Source of the DNA: Gracilibacillus kekensis
Lineage (GTDB): Bacteria > Bacillota > Bacilli > Bacillales > Amphibacillaceae
Assembly (NCBI RefSeq): GCF_900143085.1
Contig: NZ_FRCZ01000003.1
Location: forward strand, 186,001 to 250,000
DNA: 64,000 bases
Direction: 5' to 3'
This document shows positions 58,911 to 64,000 of this stretch, piece by piece; the first letter of the stretch is position 1, and the number at the start of each line of letters is the position of its first letter. Position numbers and translations under genes: made by a program. The notes beneath the pieces are model-generated. The model saw only the letters and a program-made list of their open reading frames with translations. It made no database searches and was not told where the DNA came from.

Positions 58911-59309
58911 AAAAATCGGGAAAACCACTTTGTCCTTGTAGTAGTAATCCAGAAATGGATAATAGGTTTAACACCCGCTACAGCTTGCCCACTTCGCTAA
59001 ATAAAGCGATACAACGGGTGTAAGTAGTGATATCGTTACATTTATTTCATATTGTTTATAAACCTCGACAAGTTAGCTGTCACAAAGGATGTAGAATCAC
59101 TAGATAGCGTAGGCCGTCCGCTTCCACTCCTATGGCATCAGTTTTACCTGAAGATCCACTTTTATGAGCGGTTTATGCTCGAAAAAGTTAGCTGAAGGGA
59201 AAACGCCTTGGAAAGGGAAGTGGACAGCCGAAGCGATGGACTAATAGTCACTATATTTCAAAATAGCTACATTGAAAAAGCGTTGATAAAAATTAGAACA
59301 TACTATACA
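58911..59309 (-). repeat. Composite inverted-repeat element, copy F (subfamily 2, inverted, internally deleted)
   Basis: About 399 bp in reverse orientation relative to D and E. Module 1 is complete (about 59093-59235). Module 2 is almost gone: its outer arm CCGCTACAGCTTGCCCACTTCGCT (split here into two parts, 58976-58998) runs straight into the linker. The deletion endpoints in copy D both carry CGCT, so about 115 bp were probably lost between short direct repeats. The left terminal terminator is also decayed. It lies between safA and the AI-2E family gene, where B. subtilis has coxA. Confidence 0.75.
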
Positions 59310-59465
59310 AAAATAACTTATCTCTTTCATACTGATTTCTGTCTTATTTTCAGCTGAAAATGAATTTACATACTAGAGATTAGATATGTAATAAGTTTTT
59401 TTATTGAAAATATAGTTTGAAAAACTTGCAATAAGTGAATGAATGAAAGTAGGGAGCTGATTGGA

Positions 59466-60548
59466 ATGTGGTGGAAGGGTTCTTATTTTAAGTATATTAC
59501 GGCGTTAATTCTTTTATTAATTACTATCTTTTTTATGAAATTGATGAATATGTTTGATCCTTTTTTGACGATATTTAAAACTTTATTTTATCCGATTTTA
59601 ATCGCTGGATTCTTATTTTACATACTACGACCAGTTGTGGAGTTCATTTCTGATAAGTTACATGTACCAAACGTCGTGGCGATTGTCATTACATTTATCT
59701 CGGTGGGTGGCATCTTGTACGGTGCGGGATATTTTTTAGCATCTACGATAAGGAAGGAAGTAGAGGACTTTTCCCATTTACCGAGTAAGCTAAGAGAAAT
59801 GGCTGATAAAGCGAAAATGGAAGTGGAGAAAAAGGATATGGGACTGCTTTCGCCGAATTCAATTGAACATGAAATAACCAAGTATTTTAGTAATTTAACA
59901 CAGCGGATGGGCGAGCACTTCACTGAAATTTTTACGACGGTCATGGGGGCTGCTACTCTTATGATTATAGTTCCTATATTAGTTTTCTTCTTTTTGAAGG
60001 ATGGAAATAAGTTTAAGCTGTTTGCCACCAAATTTTTAAAAGATGAGAAGAAACAGGAGGCAAAATCACTGTTGTCGAAAGTAGATAAAACGATTGCTGC
60101 TTATATTATCGGTCAAGTAACCGTGGCGTTTGTTGATGGGGTACTGATGTACCTAGGCTATCTCATTATCGGAATACCGTATGCACTTCTTCTCGGGATT
60201 TTTGTGATGGTGACTGCTGTCGTTCCATTTTTCGGACCTATTATTGGGGTAATTCCTGCCTTGATTGTGGCGTTAATGCAAGATCCTGTAATGGCAATTT
60301 ATGTATTAATTATTTTAATCGTAGTGCAACAGCTGGAAGGGAATTTAGTGGCACCTACCGTGCTGGGATCTCGTCTGAAAGTTCATCCCCTGACGATTAT
60401 ATTATTACTGGTGATCGCAATGCCACTAGCTGGATTTATAGGTATGGTGATAGCAGTACCTCTATATGCAGTAGGAAAAGTACTAGCGATTAATTTAGTG
60501 AAATATATTAAATTATACAGAGATACGATTCGTCTGGAAAAGGGCTGA
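59466..60548 (+). CDS. AI-2E family (UPF0118) transporter
   Basis: Polytopic membrane protein of the autoinducer-2 exporter-like superfamily, 360 residues. About eight helices; family signatures are LRPVVEFISDKLHVPNVVAI, FFLKDGNKF, YIIGQVTVAFVDGVLMYLGY, IPYALLLGIFVMVTAVVPFFGPIIG and QQLEGNLVAPTVLGSRLKVHPL. Substrates of such proteins vary (AI-2, or Na+/H+ antiport in halophiles), so the substrate is open. The ATG at 59466 follows AGGGAG; an ATG at 59439 would add nine residues. Confidence 0.87.
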   Translation: MWWKGSYFKYITALILLLITIFFMKLMNMFDPFLTIFKTLFYPILIAGFLFYILRPVVEFISDKLHVPNVVAIVITFISVGGILYGAGYFLASTIRKEVEDFSHLPSKLREMADKAKMEVEKKDMGLLSPNSIEHEITKYFSNLTQRMGEHFTEIFTTVMGAATLMIIVPILVFFFLKDGNKFKLFATKFLKDEKKQEAKSLLSKVDKTIAAYIIGQVTVAFVDGVLMYLGYLIIGIPYALLLGIFVMVTAVVPFFGPIIGVIPALIVALMQDPVMAIYVLIILIVVQQLEGNLVAPTVLGSRLKVHPLTIILLLVIAMPLAGFIGMVIAVPLYAVGKVLAINLVKYIKLYRDTIRLEKG

Positions 60549-60649
60549 ATGAATAGACAAGCTTAAAGATGTTGTAACAAAAGTAAATAGGTCAGTAAAG
60601 TAATCTGCGAACATAATGTTTTTGATATTCTCACTTTTCTGAAGATATA

Positions 60650-60705
60650 ATTTAAAATCAAGAGTATGAATAGCACGTTGATTTTAAATTGTCAGTTGTT
60701 ATGAT
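60650..60705 (+). promoter_or_regulatory. yebC promoter overlapped by an inverted repeat
   Basis: TTGATT (60678-60683), 16 bp, TATGAT (60700-60705). The -35 lies in the right arm of an inverted repeat TTTAAAATCAA / TTGATTTTAAA (arms within 60650-60690), which could be an operator or the terminator hairpin of the preceding gene. Confidence 0.45.
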
Positions 60706-60755
60706 AAAGTAAGGATAGAAATAATTAAAAGATAGATTCAGAGAGGTGAGAAAGC

Positions 60756-61505
60756 ATGGCAGGGCATTCTAAATGGAAAAATATCCAGAGACGAAAAAAT
60801 GCACAAGATGCAAAACGTGGTAAAATATTTATGAAACATGCAAAAGACATTTATATTGCAGCAAAACAAGGTGGCGGTGATCCGGATATGAATCCTGGCC
60901 TTCGTTTGGCTGTAGATAAAGCAAAGTCAGATAATATGCCAAACGATAATATTGATAGAGCGATTAAAAAGGCAACAGGTGACTTGGACGGAGCGAACTT
61001 TGAAGAATTAACCTATGAAGGGTATGGACCTGGCGGAACAGCTGTCATGGTAGAGGTTTTAACCGATAATAAAAATCGTACAGCATCTGAACTGCGTCAT
61101 GCCTTTAGCAAAAATGGAGGCAATTTAGGTGAAAATGGCTGTGTTGCTTTTATGTTTGATCGTAAAGGGTATATCGTAATTGATCAGGATAAAACGGATG
61201 CAGATGAAGACACCATGATGTTAGAAGTAATTGAAGCTGGAGCAGAAGAAATGGAAACCACTGAAGGAGCCTATGAGATATATACAGACCCAGAGGATTA
61301 TCAAGACGTAAAAGGTGCCCTTGAAGAAAGTGGCTTCACACTAGAAACAGCAGAAATCACGATGATTCCGCAAACATTATCAGCTGTAGATGAAAGTGCC
61401 GGAAACAAAATGATCAAGCTAGTCAATATGTTAGAAGACATGGAAGATGTACAGGAAGTACATCATAATATGGATGCTGAAGATGAAATTATGGCACAAT
61501 TATAA
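60756..61505 (+). CDS. yebC: YebC/PmpR family regulatory or translation factor
   Basis: 249 residues beginning [20 protein letters not shown], the unmistakable YebC N-terminus; also [21 protein letters not shown] and [15 protein letters not shown]. Annotated as a transcriptional regulator; recent work on the family points to a role in translating proline-rich stretches. Known as yrbC in B. subtilis. Confidence 0.95.
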   Translation: MAGHSKWKNIQRRKNAQDAKRGKIFMKHAKDIYIAAKQGGGDPDMNPGLRLAVDKAKSDNMPNDNIDRAIKKATGDLDGANFEELTYEGYGPGGTAVMVEVLTDNKNRTASELRHAFSKNGGNLGENGCVAFMFDRKGYIVIDQDKTDADEDTMMLEVIEAGAEEMETTEGAYEIYTDPEDYQDVKGALEESGFTLETAEITMIPQTLSAVDESAGNKMIKLVNMLEDMEDVQEVHHNMDAEDEIMAQL

Positions 61506-61563
61506 TATCCTATGCTTTTTAAGTAGTTAACGGAGCAAGAACAAAAGAATTTTATAACTTAGT

Positions 61564-61615
61564 AAAATCCAGATGATTATTCGAGTTGACATCGAAATCA
61601 TTTGGATTTTCTTTC
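61564..61615 (+). terminator. Terminator-like hairpin after yebC
   Basis: AAAATCCAGATGATT / AAATCATTTGGATTTT with a loop of about 16, followed by CTTTC. Confidence 0.65.
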
Positions 61616-61739
61616 GTATAAGGAAGATACTGCTCAATAACTGATTAGGAAAAGTAGTAATTTTGATATTGACAACATGGATATATTTCCTAAAACTGGA
61701 CACCCTAATTAGTAACATAACTCGAATGGAGGGGTCCTA

Positions 61740-62285
61740 ATGGGAAAGTTGTGGTTAGTATTAAACGGCATAGTTGTGATAATCATAGGGGTTATCGGGG
61801 TTCAAGCTCTTATGAATACAGAAGAAAATAAAAAGGCGGAAGTAGAAGAAGTACCTGTAGTTGCTCAAAATCCATTAACGATTGAACTTACTTTAGAAAC
61901 GCATTATATAGATGGGAAAGTTGAACGGGAACATTTGGAAGAAACCATAGCATCAATGGAGGATTTTTGGTCTGAGTATGAAGACTGGCAAGTGATGGAG
62001 CAAAAAGAAGGTTTTATGCGTTTTCGAAAAGAAGTGGATGATATTTCCCCTTATTTGAAAGCAAATGGCTACTTTGGCATCAAGGATGGAAAGTTGACCA
62101 TTTTTGAAGGCGTTCCACTGCAAGAAGCAGCAGTTCAATCCTTTTACCAAATTGACACAGAAGAGTTAGAATCACATCTTTTTGAAAAGCTTAAAGAAGG
62201 TATTAAAATTGACAGTAAACACGATTATACGAAAGTGTTAGAAACGTTTCGATCTTATCAAAATGCGGAAGCAGTAAATAGTTGA
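61740..62285 (+). CDS. bofC: Intercompartmental signalling factor BofC
   Basis: Forespore-made protein that restrains SpoIVB activity and so times pro-sigma-K processing by SpoIVFB. It has 181 residues: a signal anchor (LWLVLNGIVVIIIGVIGVQAL), then the BofC domain with LETHYIDGKVEREHLEETIA and MEDFWSEYEDWQV, the diagnostic run. The ATG follows GGAGGGGTCCTA. It functionally links to spoIVFAB earlier in the window. Gene order yebC-bofC-ruvA agrees with B. subtilis. Confidence 0.93.
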   Translation: MGKLWLVLNGIVVIIIGVIGVQALMNTEENKKAEVEEVPVVAQNPLTIELTLETHYIDGKVEREHLEETIASMEDFWSEYEDWQVMEQKEGFMRFRKEVDDISPYLKANGYFGIKDGKLTIFEGVPLQEAAVQSFYQIDTEELESHLFEKLKEGIKIDSKHDYTKVLETFRSYQNAEAVNS

Positions 62286-62312
62286 ACGATGAGAAGTCAT
62301 CGTTCAACTTTT
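62281..62312. terminator. Bidirectional terminator between bofC and the MFS gene
   Basis: AGTTGAACGATGA / TCATCGTTCAACTTTT stem (loop GAAG). It contains both stop codons, and serves both converging transcripts. Confidence 0.85.
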
Positions 62313-63451
62313 GTTCTTTTATAGATAATAAATATACCTATCATGGCAATAAAAGTCATAGCGGCCATTATTTGATACATCGTTTGAGAGCCGAAATTGT
62401 CAAAAATAGTACCACCTGTTGTACCGCCAACTGCACCACCTAAACCAAAGCAAGTGGACATTAACAATGCTTGTCCCGTACTTCTTAATCGATTAGGTAC
62501 AAAGCTGACTGCTGTTTGTAATGCCACTAACCAGAATAATCCAAAGGTAAGCCCTTGAGATATTTGTAAAAGGACAATCCATTCAGCAGATTCAATGAAT
62601 CCGTACAGTAGCCACCGCAACGTAAATAACAAAGCTACAATACTTAATAAAAACAAATGATGAAATTGCATTATTTTTTGCGTTAAGAAATAAAAGACAG
62701 GGACTTCACTAAATGCTGCAAGTCCCCAAGCCGCACCAATCAAGAAAGTTGTTGCTCCTAAATTTTCTAAATGTAGTACAAGCATTGTATCGTTCATTCG
62801 GTGAGGAATCATAACTAAAAAGCAGAGAAATAGAAATAGCATGAAGTTTTTATTGCTCAATACTTCTTTTACTCCTGTTAAGGAGACCGGATCTGCTGAA
62901 TGGTTATTATCTTTTAAAAATAGAGTCAATGATATTAATAATAGAATTAGCACCCAAAAGACAATATAAATGTTCTCGATGCCGATTAACGCTAGAACAG
63001 GACCTGAAGCAACTGCAGTCAACGCAAAACCAATAGATCCCCATAAGCGGATTTTGCCATACTCTCCGCGATTTTTAGTACCTAAGCTTTTGATTGCCAT
63101 ACTGTCAAGTAAAGGTCCAGCAGGTGACATCACAAAATGAAATAATAGAAAAGAGATAAAAACAACAATATAAGATGTGCTAAAAAAGATACTAAAGCTT
63201 ACAGCGATCACAGCAAAATATAAAAATAGTAATAACCCTTTAATTGTTTTATATTTATCACTAATGAATCCAAAAAAAGGTTGCGCAATAATACTTACCA
63301 TTGGCGCTATCCCTAATATCGTTCCAATCTCAATAGGTGAAAATCCTCTAAAACTTAAAAATAAAGGTAAAAATGGTAGTATAAGTCCTTTGTTACTCAT
63401 ATTAAGAAAAGTTAACGCTTTCAAAAATCTCAGCTGTCTTGTCCTTGTCAT
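62297..63451 (-). CDS. MFS transporter (MFS_1_like/PPP family)
   Basis: 384 residues, about 12 membrane helices, of the LacY/nucleoside-symporter-like branch. FLNMSNKGLILPFLPLFLSF is helix 1, GFISDKYKTIKG the loop 2-3 MFS signature and LRSTGQALLMSTCFGLGGAVGG the helix 11 region. I chose the ATG at 63451, which follows AAAGGATGG; an ATG at 63478 is upstream of that site. B. subtilis has a different MFS gene (csbX) near bofC. Substrate unknown. Confidence 0.82.
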   Translation of the reverse strand: MTRTRQLRFLKALTFLNMSNKGLILPFLPLFLSFRGFSPIEIGTILGIAPMVSIIAQPFFGFISDKYKTIKGLLLFLYFAVIAVSFSIFFSTSYIVVFISFLLFHFVMSPAGPLLDSMAIKSLGTKNRGEYGKIRLWGSIGFALTAVASGPVLALIGIENIYIVFWVLILLLISLTLFLKDNNHSADPVSLTGVKEVLSNKNFMLFLFLCFLVMIPHRMNDTMLVLHLENLGATTFLIGAAWGLAAFSEVPVFYFLTQKIMQFHHLFLLSIVALLFTLRWLLYGFIESAEWIVLLQISQGLTFGLFWLVALQTAVSFVPNRLRSTGQALLMSTCFGLGGAVGGTTGGTIFDNFGSQTMYQIMAAMTFIAMIGIFIIYKRTKVER

Positions 63452-63622
63452 AAAAGCCCATCCTTTTTCTTTTTTCATTGTAATACTGTATCATAAAAGA
63501 AGAGATGATTTCATTCTTTTTGTCTCACACTACCTTGATTAACGATAAAGAATAAGCTATCATGAATACGAACGTATGATTGTAGGCGACAATAGAATTG
63601 GTTCAAAGAGGAGAACATGATA

Positions 63623-64000
63623 TGATTGCATACATACAAGGAGAAGTATCAGAAATTACTGATCAAGCTGTTATATTAGATGTCAATGGGCTAGGTTACG
63701 AGGTGATATGTCCTAATCCATTTCGTTTTCAAGCAGACGTAGGTCAAAAACAAAAAATATATACCTATCATTACGTAAGAGAAGATGCACAAATATTATA
63801 CGGATTTCAAAACCAGGATGAAAAATCACTTTTTTCCAAAATATTAAACGTTTCTGGAATTGGACCAAAAGGTGCACTGGCAGTACTAGCCACCACATCT
63901 GTACAAGATTTTGTTGTAGCGATTGAACAAGAAGATGAAAAGTTTTTAACCAGTTTTCCAGGGGTAGGAAAGAAAACAGCACGTCAAATGATATTAGATC
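63623..64000 (+). CDS. ruvA: Holliday junction helicase subunit RuvA (partial, runs off the window)
   Basis: The first 126 codons are present. N-terminal OB-fold MIAYIQGEVSEITDQAVILD and VNGLGYEV, REDAQILYGFQ, then the first helix-hairpin-helix ILNVSGIGPKGALAVLA and the second FPGVGKKTARQMILD. RuvA tetramers bind four-way junctions and recruit RuvB. The ATG at 63623 follows AGAGGAGAAC. It is truncated by the window edge, not broken. Confidence 0.97.

Noticed and set aside
61527-61718. 63-codon minus-strand frame between yebC and bofC
   Set aside because: No ribosome binding site and it covers the yebC terminator hairpin.
63713-63982. 89-codon minus-strand frame
   Set aside because: Shadow of ruvA, whose plus-strand frame is clear.

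Overview
The window is 64 kb of chromosome from a low-GC, endospore-forming member of the Bacillaceae, most likely a halophilic or halotolerant relative of Gracilibacillus, Virgibacillus or Oceanobacillus. The evidence is the gene order, which follows the Bacillus subtilis tig-clpX-lon-ysxC-hem / valS-folC / radC-mre-min-spoIVF / rplU-rpmA-spo0B-obg-phe / nad-safA-yebC-bofC-ruvA arc, together with many sporulation genes, AT-rich codons, strong Shine-Dalgarno sites and markedly acidic proteins. The genus is an inference. 

Layout. 0-6.5 kb: protein quality control (tig, clpX, lon, ysxC). 7.8-14 kb: the hemAXCDBL operon. 14.3-17 kb: spore coat genes (spoVID, ysxE). 17.3-22.4 kb: an accessory stretch with a degenerate alpha/beta-hydrolase fused to a BTAD-type regulator, a c-di-GMP-I riboswitch in front of a 42-residue SinI-like protein, NDH-2, a small membrane peptide and a FetAB-type transporter. 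22.4-26.9 kb: T-box, valS, folC. 27-36.8 kb: a complete type IVa pilus locus (minor pilins, PilB, PilT, PilC, major pilin, PilD, PilM, PilN, PilO) at the place where B. subtilis has only comC. 37-48 kb: spoIIB, radC, mreBCD, minCD, spoIVFAB, an RNase E/G and the L21-Prp-L27 operon. 48.5-64 kb: spo0B-obg-pheB-pheA, the divergent niaR-nadS / nadBCA NAD locus, safA, an AI-2E family exporter, yebC, bofC, an MFS transporter and the start of ruvA. 

Two signals stand out. First, the major pilin gene has its own promoter and a leader that matches a class II c-di-GMP riboswitch followed by a terminator. A class I c-di-GMP riboswitch precedes the SinI-like gene 14 kb away. Together they suggest that c-di-GMP controls both surface pili and a biofilm anti-repressor in this organism, as known for pili in Clostridioides but unusual for Bacilli. 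Second, six copies of a 400-570 bp composite inverted-repeat element lie in the window. Each is built from two homologous ~130 bp hairpin modules in opposite orientation inside terminal inverted repeats. Every copy lies within about 45 bp downstream of a Rho-independent terminator, which suggests a MITE-like element with a preference for terminators. 

lonB, maf and coxA, expected from the B. subtilis order, are absent from their usual places.
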